Positions 56,212 through 64,000 of a DNA stretch of 64,000 bases are shown piece by piece. The number at the start of each line of letters is the position of its first letter. Position 1 is the stretch's first letter. Source of the stretch: Nocardioides sp. TF02-7 (GTDB lineage: Bacteria; Actinomycetota; Actinomycetes; Propionibacteriales; Nocardioidaceae); the NCBI RefSeq assembly GCF_022437945.1, contig NZ_CP092535.1, forward strand, positions 4,576,001 through 4,640,000. Reading direction: 5' to 3'. The notes under the pieces are model-generated. The model had not been told where the DNA came from, did no database searches, and saw nothing but the letters and a program-made list of their open reading frames with translations. Made by a program: the position numbers and the translations under genes.

Positions 56212-58374
56212 TCAGCTGCCGAACAGTGCGTCGGTCAGCGTCGTCTCGGCGACGAGCTCGCGACTGTCGGCCGACCGGCCCACCGCGACCTGGTACGTCC
56301 CTGTGGTGATCCGCCACTGGCCGGCGGTGCCGTCGAACCGGGCGAGCAGACGCGGCTCGGCAGTCAGCGTCAATCGACGCGACTCGCCGGGTTGCAGCTG
56401 CACCCGCTCGAAGCCGAGCAGCCGTTGCCGCTGCTCGCCGGCCGCCTCGGTCAGGTACAGCTGGGGTACATCAGCACCTGCGCGGTCGCCGGTGTTCGTG
56501 ACCGTGAACGACGCGGTGACGGTGTCGCCGCCGGTCACCTCGAGGTCGCCGTACGCGAACGTGGTGTAGCTGAGGCCGTGGCCGAAGGCGTACGTCGGCG
56601 TCGCGCCGGTCCTGGCGAACCAGCGGTAGCCGACCTCGGCGCCCTCGCCGTACTCGATCGTCACCGGCGTTCCCCACGGCGTTCCCAGCCCCGGCAGCTC
56701 CGGCCGGGGTGTCTGCTCGAGGCTCTCCGGGAAGGTGACCGGAAGCCGGCCGGAGGGGTTGACCGCCCCGGTGAGCACCTCGGCGATCGCCCGACCGCCG
56801 GCCTGTCCGGGGTACCACGCCTCCACGATGGCCCGCACCTTGTCCCGCCACGGCATGGACACCGGGTTGCCGGTCTCCAGCACGACGATCGTGTTCGGGT
56901 TCGCGTCCGCGACCGCCTCGATGACGGCGTCCTGGCCCCACGGCAGGGAGAGGTCGGCGCTGTCGAACCCCTCGCCCTCGACGCGGATGCCGAACACGAT
57001 CACCAGGTCGGAGCGCTTCGCCGTCAACGCCGCCTCGGCCGGCGTGTAGCCGGGATCGAAGTCGAGCTGCGCTTGGGGCAACGCCTTCGCCAGCTCCTCC
57101 AGCGGAGACGGAGGGAACAGGAACAGGTTGCGGTGCCTGCCCATCACGCCCGCTCCACCGATCTTGATCACGCCGGCGAAACCGCCGACCGGGGCCACCG
57201 CGCCCGAGCCGGTGCCGCTGACGATCCCTTGCTGGGCGTAGCCACCGATGACCGCGACCTTGAGCGGCTCGTCGGTGGGGATCGGCAGCACACCGTCGTT
57301 CTCCAGCAGCACGATGCCTTGGCGCGCCCCCTCCAGGGCGATCTGGTCGTGGAGCTCCATGTCGACCTCGGGCGCCGTCCCCCACTGGTCGACGCCGACG
57401 GCGAACAGCGAGCGCAGGATGCGGCGGACCATGTCCGACAGCCGCTCCTGGGGCAGCTCGCCCCGGGCGTAGGCATCCCTGAGCTCGTCGGTGAAGGGCT
57501 GCTTGCCCCAGAGCAACGTGTCGCCCTGGATGCCCGACTCCTGGTCGAGACCGTGCAGCGCGAACCGCCAGTCCGGCGTCGCTCCCCAGTCCGACATCAC
57601 ATAGCCCGGGTAGCCCCACGCGCCCTTGAGGACGTCGTTGAGCAGGTGGTGGTTGCCGCCGGCGTACTCCCCGTTGACCTTGTTGTAGCCACTCATGATC
57701 GCGCCGGGCTGGGATCGCTCGATCGCGATCTGGAACGTGAGCAGGTCGGACTCGCGGTGCGCGTCGGGGTCGATGATCGCGTCCAACCAGTGGCGGTTGG
57801 TCTCGTTGCAGTTGAGCGTGTAGTGCTTCAGCGTCGAGACGACGCCCTGGCTCTGGATGCCGTTGACCTGCTCGGCCGCGAGGACTGCGGACAGGTACGG
57901 GTCCTCGGAGAAGTACTCGAAGTTGCGGCCGTTGCGCGGGTCGCGCGCCAGGTTGCAGCCGCCGGCGAGCTGCACGTTGAAGCCGCGGGCCCGCGCCTCG
58001 CGGGCGATCGCCTCACCACCCTGACGGACCAGGTGCGGGTTGAAGCTCGAGCCCAGCGCGATCAGGGACGGGAACGCCGTCGCGCCGGGATCGTCGGGAC
58101 GGTATCCCGGGTTGGTGATGCCCATGCTGGCATCGCTGCTCTGGATCGCCGGGATGCCCAGACGCGGTACGCCTGGCGTGTAGCCCGCACTCATGTTCGT
58201 CACGTCGTCGGGGATGCGGGGGTCGCGCGTGCCGGCAGCCGCGCTCCCCGGCACTTCGCCGAGGACGCTGATGATCAGTGAGAACTTCTCCTCGTCGGTC
58301 ATCTGCTCCTCGACCTCGCGGCCCCTGCGGTCGGCCTCCGAGCTCTCCCTCTCCGCGGCCAGCTTCGTCGTCAT
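56212..58374 (-). CDS. Glycoside hydrolase family 3 beta-glucosidase
   Basis: Intact 720-residue enzyme without a signal peptide, so probably cytosolic. GH3 N-terminal barrel with GGCNLARDPRNGRNFEYFSEDP, KHYTLNCNETNRHW, the nucleophile aspartate in MSDWGATPDW; the C-terminal (alpha/beta)6 domain with LLENDGVLPI; and the terminal fibronectin-III-like domain (VTNTGDRAGADVPQLYL). Acts on beta-linked oligosaccharides or glycosides. ATG at 58374 has GAAGGAGG eight bases upstream. Confidence 0.95.
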   Translation of the reverse strand: MTTKLAAERESSEADRRGREVEEQMTDEEKFSLIISVLGEVPGSAAAGTRDPRIPDDVTNMSAGYTPGVPRLGIPAIQSSDASMGITNPGYRPDDPGATAFPSLIALGSSFNPHLVRQGGEAIAREARARGFNVQLAGGCNLARDPRNGRNFEYFSEDPYLSAVLAAEQVNGIQSQGVVSTLKHYTLNCNETNRHWLDAIIDPDAHRESDLLTFQIAIERSQPGAIMSGYNKVNGEYAGGNHHLLNDVLKGAWGYPGYVMSDWGATPDWRFALHGLDQESGIQGDTLLWGKQPFTDELRDAYARGELPQERLSDMVRRILRSLFAVGVDQWGTAPEVDMELHDQIALEGARQGIVLLENDGVLPIPTDEPLKVAVIGGYAQQGIVSGTGSGAVAPVGGFAGVIKIGGAGVMGRHRNLFLFPPSPLEELAKALPQAQLDFDPGYTPAEAALTAKRSDLVIVFGIRVEGEGFDSADLSLPWGQDAVIEAVADANPNTIVVLETGNPVSMPWRDKVRAIVEAWYPGQAGGRAIAEVLTGAVNPSGRLPVTFPESLEQTPRPELPGLGTPWGTPVTIEYGEGAEVGYRWFARTGATPTYAFGHGLSYTTFAYGDLEVTGGDTVTASFTVTNTGDRAGADVPQLYLTEAAGEQRQRLLGFERVQLQPGESRRLTLTAEPRLLARFDGTAGQWRITTGTYQVAVGRSADSRELVAETTLTDALFGS

Positions 58375-58454
58375 GACCGCGCCTCCTTCGGTTCAAGGAT
58401 CTGCCAACGGAATTATGGCTGCCGACCCTCCGCTCGCGCACCCCCTGCTCCGGG

Positions 58455-59099
58455 TTACCCGACCGAGGTGCTCCGCCTGCGGAGCAGGTGCACTGGCGCC
58501 AGGTAGAAGACGGCGATCGCGAGGTAGCCGAACACCGCGGCGACGGGCAGGAACAGCCCGAGGACGATCATCACGGCGTAGAAGGCCAGGCCGGGGGTGA
58601 GCCGACGCGTGACGACCGACGTCTCGTGGCCGGCGGCGTCGCGCTGCACCAGGGCTCGGCGGCGCGCGTAGGACCACAGCACCGAGAGCAGCGACGCGGC
58701 CGCCAGCAGGCTGCAGCCATAGAGCGTGGCCGCCACCTTTCCACCAGCGTCGTGCCCGATGGTCTGGGCCAGCAACCGGGTCGGGAACGGCAGGAAGCCC
58801 ACGACGAGGAGCAGCAGGAGGTTCAGTCGCAAGAACAGGTCGTCGACGTGGTGCAGGTAGTTCGTCATCGCCGAGTGCCCCAGCCAGACGGCGCCGACGG
58901 TCGCGAAGCTGACGACGTAGGCCAGGTACGACGGCCACTGGTCGCCCACCGCGCGGAGGAGGTCGTCCTCGGATCCGGCCGGGACCGAGATCTCGAGCAC
59001 CAGCAGCGTGATGGCCACGGCGAACACCCCGTCGCTGAACGCCTCCATCCGGGTGGTCCGCAGGGCTGAGAAGCGGTCGTCGTCGGCGTCGCTTGGCAT
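58455..59099 (-). CDS. TMEM175-family (DUF1211) potassium channel-like protein
   Basis: 214-residue membrane protein with six hydrophobic segments. The first carries the family motif RMEAFSDGVFAVAITLLVLEI, which lines the pore in bacterial TMEM175 homologues. Predicted to conduct potassium as a tetramer; activity not verifiable from sequence. Confidence 0.88.
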   Translation of the reverse strand: MPSDADDDRFSALRTTRMEAFSDGVFAVAITLLVLEISVPAGSEDDLLRAVGDQWPSYLAYVVSFATVGAVWLGHSAMTNYLHHVDDLFLRLNLLLLLVVGFLPFPTRLLAQTIGHDAGGKVAATLYGCSLLAAASLLSVLWSYARRRALVQRDAAGHETSVVTRRLTPGLAFYAVMIVLGLFLPVAAVFGYLAIAVFYLAPVHLLRRRSTSVG

Positions 59100-59257
59100 G
59101 GCTCCTCCGGAAACGGTCGGCCCCGACGTCCGCGGACGGGGCTCCTCCTGGGCGGACTCCCTCGATGGTCCGCCGCGAAGCCCGTTGTCGCCAGGGTCCG
59201 GCGAGCTTTTTCTCCTCCTGGGAAGGATCTATCCGGAGAGCGAACCGGACCTTGCCG

Positions 59258-59791
59258 TCAGGGGAGGTAGGGGTTCGCCACCGAGACCGGGTCGGACCTC
59301 AGCGGCAGCACCATCGCGATCTCCGGCACTCCCTCGCCGTCGCCGTCGGTGCGGACCAGCCGACGCTCGGAGGTGGGGCGGAACCCGAACGAGCTCGCGA
59401 ACGCCACGGCCGGGCCGTTGTCGGAGCCGACCCAGAAGTAGAGGCGCCGACGCTCGTCGGCACGGGCTCGCTCCGAGGCGGCCTGCACCAGGTCCCGGGC
59501 AACGCGGTTGCCCCGGGCGTCGGGTCGGACCCACAGGCCGTAGATCTCGCCGAGCTCGGGGTCGTCGCGGTGGAGGGCGAGCCCGACCAGGCCGACGGTC
59601 CTGCCGTCGCGCTCCGCGGCCAGCCACGGGCCCTGCCGGGTCCGCTCGCGCCACGCCTGCTCGTCGTACTGCTTCTCGTCCTCGTAGCTGGCGACGAAGC
59701 TCTCCGGGGACTCGCGCAACGCCGCGAGCCGGAGGTCCCGGCACAGCGGCCAGTCGGCTTCGTCCAGGACCCGCACGCGAGTGTCGCTCAT
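59258..59791 (-). CDS. GNAT-family N-acetyltransferase
   Basis: 177-residue acetyltransferase. Motifs: VRVLDEADWPLCRDLRLAALRESP at the N-terminus, LYGLWVRPDARGNRVARDLVQAA-type acetyl-CoA binding loop (here IYGLWVRPDARGNRVA), and FASSFGFRPTSERR. Substrate unknown; no linked resistance or tRNA gene helps. Confidence 0.88.
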   Translation of the reverse strand: MSDTRVRVLDEADWPLCRDLRLAALRESPESFVASYEDEKQYDEQAWRERTRQGPWLAAERDGRTVGLVGLALHRDDPELGEIYGLWVRPDARGNRVARDLVQAASERARADERRRLYFWVGSDNGPAVAFASSFGFRPTSERRLVRTDGDGEGVPEIAMVLPLRSDPVSVANPYLP

Positions 59792-59858
59792 GCCGCCATG
59801 CTGGCACAGCGCCCCGCGTCGACGTCCTCGAGTGCGGGTGGCGGGCGGTGCCGGGTTG

Positions 59859-60974
59859 TCAGCGACGCGCCACGAAGTACGCGTTGATGAAGTCCTCGGG
59901 CACCGACGCCAGGCGGACGTCGGAGAAGCCCGCCTCGGCCAGCATCCGCAGTGCGGTGTCCACGCCCCAGACGGTGCCGAGCCCGTCGCCGTCCAACGCC
60001 AGCGACACGGTCATGCAGTGCATCGTGGACACGGTGTAAAGGAACGGGGCCCACGGGATGTCGAGGTTCTGCGCCACGTCGCTCGAGGCGCGCATGTCGA
60101 TCATCAGGAAGACACCGTCCTCGGCCAGGTGAGCAGCGACCTCGGCGAGCACCGTCGCCGGGTGCGCCTGGTCGTGGATGGCGTCGAAGGCGACGACGAG
60201 GTCGAACGTGCCGACGTCGCTCAGGTCGGCCACGTCGCGCACCTCGAACCGTGCGTTGTCGAGGCCCCACTGCCGCGCCTCCTCCCGTGCGACCGCGATC
60301 GCCGGGTCGGAGAAGTCGTAACCGACGAACTCGCTTGCCGGGTACGCCCGCGCCACCAGGTTGATCGCGTGCCCCTGGCCGCACCCCACGTCGGCAACCC
60401 GGATGCCCGCCTCGAGACGGTCGTGGAGGCCCGGCACCAGCGGGATGGTCCGCTCGAGCAGGGCGGCGTCGTTGACCCGGGCGCTCTGCTCGGCCATCAG
60501 CTCGTGGAACCGCTCGTACGCCGCGTAGCCGACGCCGCCGCCCTCGCGGAAGCACTCGACGACCGGGTCCTCCACCTGGGCGAGCAGCGGCACGAACTGC
60601 ATGAGGGACGCCAGGTTGTCCGGTCCCGCGGCTCGGGTGAGGACGGCTGCGTGCTCGGCGGGCAGCAGGTACGTGCGCCGCGTGGCGTCGTGGGTCACGA
60701 TCCGCGCGGTCGTCATCGCGCCGAGCCACTCGCGGACGTATCGCTCGTGCAGCCCCGCGGCGGCGGCGACCTGGGCGCTGGTGGCCGGTGGCAGCCCCGC
60801 CATCGCGTCGAACAGCCCGGTGCGGTGGCCGATGCTGGTCATCAGTGCGGTGGAGCCCGCGCTGAGGATCCCGAAGAGCTCCCCGGCGAACTCCTGCACC
60901 CGCTCCGGGTCCGGTTCGCCGCCGCGCAAGCTCGCAGCAGGGGCCGTGGTGCCCGTCGTCGTGTCCGTGGTCAT
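59859..60974 (-). CDS. Class I SAM-dependent methyltransferase with N-terminal winged helix
   Basis: 371 residues, intact. N-terminal winged-helix/dimer domain (GLFDAMAGLPPATSAQVAAAAGLHERYVREWLGAM), then the SAM-binding motif VADVGCGQGHAINLV, YDFSDPAIAVA and FDLVVAFDAIHDQ. Architecture matches Rv2258c-like methyltransferases. ATG at 60974 has GGGAGGA upstream. It lies 92 bp downstream of the LuxR-type gene on the same strand, so may be its target. Confidence 0.88.
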   Translation of the reverse strand: MTTDTTTGTTAPAASLRGGEPDPERVQEFAGELFGILSAGSTALMTSIGHRTGLFDAMAGLPPATSAQVAAAAGLHERYVREWLGAMTTARIVTHDATRRTYLLPAEHAAVLTRAAGPDNLASLMQFVPLLAQVEDPVVECFREGGGVGYAAYERFHELMAEQSARVNDAALLERTIPLVPGLHDRLEAGIRVADVGCGQGHAINLVARAYPASEFVGYDFSDPAIAVAREEARQWGLDNARFEVRDVADLSDVGTFDLVVAFDAIHDQAHPATVLAEVAAHLAEDGVFLMIDMRASSDVAQNLDIPWAPFLYTVSTMHCMTVSLALDGDGLGTVWGVDTALRMLAEAGFSDVRLASVPEDFINAYFVARR

Positions 60975-61066
60975 GATGGTCCTCCCGTCGAGGTGGTCGT
61001 CCCTCGACGCTAGGAACGCGACCTGCCGGCGCGCATCGGTCGAATTGTGCAACCGCGACGAGTGCG

Positions 61067-62683
61067 CTACACGACGCCCCGGGCGCGGGCCCACGCCACT
61101 GCCCCCGTGCGCGACGACGTCCCGGTCTTGAGGTAGACGTTGGCCAGGTGACGCGCGACCGTGCGCTCGCTGATGCCGAGGCGCTCCCCCACCGCGCGGT
61201 TGCTGGCGCCGGTCGCCACCAGCGCGACCACCTCCCTCTCCCGTGGCGAGAGCTCGTGCGGCCGCCGGCGGGGTCGTCGGGCCCGCAGCCGTTCGAGATC
61301 GGTGCGAGCATCCAACCGGGCGAGGAGTCGTTCGGCCTCGTCCCGCTCCAGCTCGGCGGTGTCGTGGTCGCCGAGGGCGTCGCATCCCTCGGCGATCTCC
61401 AGCCGCACCCGCGCGACGTCGTACGGAGCATCCATCGCCTGCCACCGGCTGCGCGCCTCCCGCAGCACGGCGAGCGCCTGGCCGTGGCGCCCCTGGGCGC
61501 CCAGGACCACGCCACGCCAGGTCAGCGCGGCCGCGCGCCAACCCGGGCTCGCATGCTGGTCCGCGACCCGCTCCAGCTCGTCCGCGCAGGACGCGGCGCA
61601 GTCGACGTCTCGGCCGGCCATCGCCACCTCGGCCAGCGCGACGAGCAACGGCGCGCGCCGCAACGGCGTACGCTCCGCGGCCAACGCTGCCCTCAGGATG
61701 GACGCGGCGACCCGCACGTGCCCTCTGGTCAGGTGGAGCAGGGCAAGGCCCGGCAACGGGTCGCGGCCGAGCTCGTGGGCTCGCCGGTACGCCTCCTCGG
61801 CGGGCTCCAGTGCGCCGCGCAACCGGTGCAGCTCGCCCAGCCGGTAGTGCGCCTCGGCCGCGACCGCGACGTCCAGGTCGACCAGGTCCGCCGCGGCGCG
61901 CTCGGCCTCCTCCTCGGCGCGGGTCCACTCACCCCGGACCTCCCACAGCTGCACACGGTGCACGCGACAGATCCCGGTGAAGATCACTGCCGGAGCGTGA
62001 TCCCGACACCACTCCTCGGTGAGGGCGGTCCAGTGCTGTGCCCGCGGCAGGTCGGCGAGCTCGTGGCACAGCTGGATCATGCGGCAGTAGAGGTTGCCCG
62101 ACCACTCGGGACGCACGAGCCCGGCACGGACCGGGATCATCGCCTCGTCCAGCCAGCGACGGCCCTCCGCGATCCTCCCGGCCCGCACCGCCAGGGCTCC
62201 GAGACCGAAGAGACCGTGCGCCTCCAGGGTGGCGTCGCCGTGACGGTTCCCCAGCTCCAGTACCCGGCGGGCGAGCTGCTCGGCCCGGACGTCGCCGGCC
62301 GCGATCGCCAGCTCGAGGTCGACCGTCAGCAGGTAGCCCCGCTCGGGCGCCTCGGGCACGTCGTCGAACAACCGGCGCGCTCGCGCCAGCCAGCTGTCCG
62401 CGTCCTCGCGACCGCGGATGCCCTCGCAGTAGCCGATCAACAGCGCCGCCAGGGCCGCCCCGGTCACGTCGCCCGCCGTCAGCGCGCGTCGGTGCAGCTC
62501 GATGTTGAGCAGGACGTTCTCCTCGGCGAGCCCGAGCCACCAGCAGGCCGACGCGAGGTCGGCGAGGTCCGTGGGCGCAAGCTCTCCTGCGGCGCGGAAG
62601 TTCTCCCGCGCCGTGGACCAGTCGCGCCGGTCGAACGCCTCGCGCGCTGCCCGGAGCGTGTCGTCCTCATCCGTCGCCGCCAC
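61067..62683 (-). CDS. LuxR-family regulator with TPR-like repeats
   Basis: 538 residues, intact. The first 430 residues are helical repeats of TPR character (for example LASACWWLGLAEENVLLNIELHRRAL, AEAHYRLGELHRLRGALEPAEEAYRRA). The C-terminal 65 residues form a LuxR helix-turn-helix: LSPREREVVALVATGASNRAVGERLGISERTVARHL. No AAA ATPase domain precedes the repeats, unlike LAL regulators. GTG start at 62683. Confidence 0.9.
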   Translation of the reverse strand: MAATDEDDTLRAAREAFDRRDWSTARENFRAAGELAPTDLADLASACWWLGLAEENVLLNIELHRRALTAGDVTGAALAALLIGYCEGIRGREDADSWLARARRLFDDVPEAPERGYLLTVDLELAIAAGDVRAEQLARRVLELGNRHGDATLEAHGLFGLGALAVRAGRIAEGRRWLDEAMIPVRAGLVRPEWSGNLYCRMIQLCHELADLPRAQHWTALTEEWCRDHAPAVIFTGICRVHRVQLWEVRGEWTRAEEEAERAAADLVDLDVAVAAEAHYRLGELHRLRGALEPAEEAYRRAHELGRDPLPGLALLHLTRGHVRVAASILRAALAAERTPLRRAPLLVALAEVAMAGRDVDCAASCADELERVADQHASPGWRAAALTWRGVVLGAQGRHGQALAVLREARSRWQAMDAPYDVARVRLEIAEGCDALGDHDTAELERDEAERLLARLDARTDLERLRARRPRRRPHELSPREREVVALVATGASNRAVGERLGISERTVARHLANVYLKTGTSSRTGAVAWARARGVV

Positions 62684-62748
62684 TCATGCCCATGATGCCA
62701 GCCCGGCGCCGCCTGACGACACCTGCGGCGCGGCAGGACGAAGGTCGG

Positions 62749-63084
62749 CTACCGCTGGTCCGCGGCACTTGCAGTGCCGTCGTCACCAGGGGCGACGCCC
62801 TCGCCGAGCATGGCGAAGAGGGCGGCGCGGTGCGCCCGGTAGGCCCGGCCACCCTCGCTCGTGATCGCGTACGTCGTGGTGGAGCCGGGCCCGCGGCCGT
62901 GCTTGCCGACCTTGACGTAGCCGACCGACTCCAGCGCCGACATCTGTCTGGACAGGTCCGAGTCGGTCAGGTCCAGCTGTTCCTTGAGGAATCGGAACGT
63001 GGCGTACTCGGTGTTCGCCAGCAGGGCCGTCGCCGCGAGCCGCTTGGGCGCGTGGAGGACCGGGTCGAGGTCGCGCAGGTTCAC
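62749..63084 (-). CDS. Winged-helix transcriptional regulator (MarR/ArsR-like)
   Basis: 111 residues. DNA-binding core: RLAATALLANTEYATFRFLKEQLDLTDSDLSRQMSALESVGYV, followed by a wing KHGRGPGSTTTYAITSEGGRAY. This matches small actinobacterial regulators paired with a membrane protein. The GTG start at 63084 overlaps the membrane gene stop (GTGA), so both are on one leaderless transcript. Confidence 0.88.
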   Translation of the reverse strand: MNLRDLDPVLHAPKRLAATALLANTEYATFRFLKEQLDLTDSDLSRQMSALESVGYVKVGKHGRGPGSTTTYAITSEGGRAYRAHRAALFAMLGEGVAPGDDGTASAADQR

Positions 63085-63549
63085 GCCAGCCGCTCGCGCA
63101 CGGTGGCGGCCGCGCGCTCGTAGCGCACCTGGTAGAGCGACAGCCCACCGGTCACGAGCACGAAAGCGGTGACCGCGGCGGCCGGGACGCCGGCCGACCA
63201 CATCACGACCGCGACGACGCCTGCGATCGCCACGGCTCCGACGGCGTAGTGGCGGTACTCCCGCCGGATCTCAGGGGGCGGCGTGCCACGGCCGGGCATC
63301 GGCAGGGCGCCGTACCGACGGGTCAGCCACCCGAGGAGCGCGCCCACGCCCGCGGAGAGGACGACCATCGCAGCGACGAAGGCCAGCTCGCTCTCACGCC
63401 AGAACGCGAAGGCCCCCCACGTAGGCGGCGAACCAGGCGCCGAACAGCGGGGCGACCCACCGCGGCGCGGGTGGCACCCCGACGTAGGGCGCGGCCTCCG
63501 CGCGCAGGAGCTCACGGACGTGCTGGGACGGGTCCGGAGAACTTTCCAC
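63081..63549 (-). CDS. Small membrane protein paired with the winged-helix regulator (one frameshift)
   Basis: About 155 residues after removing one base from the C6 run 63414-63419. Segments: APLFGAWFAAYVGAFAFW, AFVAAMVVLSAGVGALLGWL, VGAVAIAGVVAVVMWSAG and VTAFVLVTGGLSLYQV, so about four helices. GTG at 63549 is set by a TATACT -10 box seven bases upstream. Possible ligand-sensing or transport partner of the regulator; unknown. Confidence 0.75.
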
Positions 63550-63556
63550 AGTTGCA

Positions 63557-63562
63557 AGTATA
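63557..63562 (-). promoter_or_regulatory. Probable -10 box of leaderless membrane-protein/regulator operon
   Basis: TATACT on the minus strand, seven bases before the GTG at 63549. Confidence 0.7.
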
Positions 63563-63576
63563 CCGTGCGTCAGCCG

Positions 63577-63622
63577 GTCGTCAGGGTGAGAGTGACCAGG
63601 AGGTCACTCTCACCCTGACGAC
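63577..63622. terminator. Large hairpin terminator
   Basis: A perfect 21-bp inverted repeat (63577-63597 with 63602-63622, core CAGGGTGAGAGTGACC) around a four-base loop. It lies just downstream of the gene ending at 63640 and upstream of the promoter at 63557-63562, so it insulates the two units. Confidence 0.85.
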
Positions 63623-63639
63623 TGCGCTCGGTCGGGCGG

Positions 63640-64000
63640 TCAGCGCACCTGCACGACGCGTCGTACGACGGCGCGGCGGTGGGTGGGCGTGGCGGGCAGC
63701 ACCACCTTGACCGTGTGGCGGCCCGGTCGGAGGGCGGGCAGCCGTACCTTCAGCCGACCCGCGCGACGCGCGGGGAGCACCGCTCGCCGGTGCAGGGCGC
63801 CGTCGACCGAGATCCTGACGGTCCGCCGCGCCACCGGTGCAGCGGGCGACGTCGCGGACATGCGCAGCACCGCCCGCCGGCCACGGTCGACCACCTCGGG
63901 TGCCCGGACCCGCAGCCGCGTCGCGGCCTTGCCGACCACGAGGCTCACCGCCTGCGCCGCACCCTCCAACCGTGGCGCTGCCCCGGTACTCCACCAGCAC
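63640..64000 (-). CDS. C-terminal fragment of an Ig-like or repeat-domain surface protein (partial)
   Basis: The open frame continues beyond the right edge. The visible 119 residues end in beta-rich, basic Ig-like modules (RRTVRISVDGALHRRAVLPARRAGRLKVRLPALRPGRHTVKVVLP). The first visible residues WWSTGAAPRLEGAAQAV may belong to a preceding domain. Too short to assign; probably the end of a secreted protein. Confidence 0.55.
   Translation of the reverse strand, partial: CWWSTGAAPRLEGAAQAVSLVVGKAATRLRVRAPEVVDRGRRAVLRMSATSPAAPVARRTVRISVDGALHRRAVLPARRAGRLKVRLPALRPGRHTVKVVLPATPTHRRAVVRRVVQVR

Noticed and set aside
54868..58281. An 1137-codon plus-strand open frame opposite thrE and the beta-glucosidase
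   Set aside because: Antisense to two clearly real genes; composition is Asp/Gly/Arg repeats with no domain.
1..64000. CRISPR arrays, tRNA or rRNA genes, insertion sequences, prophage
   Set aside because: No regularly spaced repeats, tRNA T-arm with acceptor pairing, transposase or phage structural gene was found by eye. A covariance-model scan could still reveal a tRNA.

Overview
The window is very GC-rich DNA from a high-GC Gram-positive bacterium, most likely an actinomycete of the Nocardioides type. Evidence: a GlnR-type glnA control site, an F420-type luciferase-like oxidoreductase, a cobalamin riboswitch on nrdAB, a pepA/gcvT/lpdA/sucB/lipB/lipA neighbourhood, and many promoters whose -10 box lies 6-7 nt before the start codon (leaderless mRNAs). 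The species call is inference.

A dominant artefact must be understood first. About 30 genes carry one to four single-base frameshifts, nearly all in C or G runs and mostly one base too many. Removing or adding one base restores full-length, family-typical proteins, including essential ones (nrdA, nrdB, gcvT, sucB, glnA, rnj). I treat these as sequence errors and give each gene its restored span.

Layout. 1-11 kb: core metabolism: rnj and dapA, a sulfatase, an F420-type oxidoreductase, dihydrofolate reductase, thymidylate synthase, gcvT and leucyl aminopeptidase. 11-18 kb: lipoamide dehydrogenase, a two-lipoyl-domain 2-oxoacid dehydrogenase E2, and ribonucleotide reductase nrdAB behind a cobalamin riboswitch. 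18-24 kb: an epimerase, lipB and lipA with an ABC exporter pair between them, and a DUF4191 membrane protein. 24.2-27 kb: a small operon with a WXG100-like protein, a larger helical protein ending in an HExxH domain, and a lipoprotein, next to an RDD membrane protein. 27-28.7 kb: glnA with a GlnR box, then a 5'-truncated exonuclease/TerB/HTH gene.

30.1-50.2 kb is the accessory heart: about 20 genes for import and CoA-dependent breakdown of an unidentified organic acid, ester or amide. It has a left-going arm (SDR, LvaA/ACAD10-type phosphotransferase, acyl-CoA dehydrogenase), two paralogous TetR genes tail to tail, and a right-going arm (amidohydrolase, three SDRs, two crotonases, CocE hydrolase, a five-gene peptide-type ABC importer preceded by a 28-residue leader ORF, acyl-CoA synthetase, acyl-CoA dehydrogenase, alpha/beta hydrolase). 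Both outer intergenic regions carry the same inverted pair of 15-bp sites, 33 bp apart, over the tetR promoters. Most genes overlap by 4 bp, so each arm is probably one translationally coupled unit.

50.3-64 kb: hypothetical proteins, a leaderless nucleotidyltransferase gene with a damaged downstream partner, an ABC-F protein, a ThrE-type exporter, a GH3 beta-glucosidase, a TMEM175-like channel, a GNAT acetyltransferase, a methyltransferase beside a TPR-LuxR regulator, and a regulator/membrane-protein pair. I saw no rRNA, tRNA, CRISPR array, transposase or phage gene.
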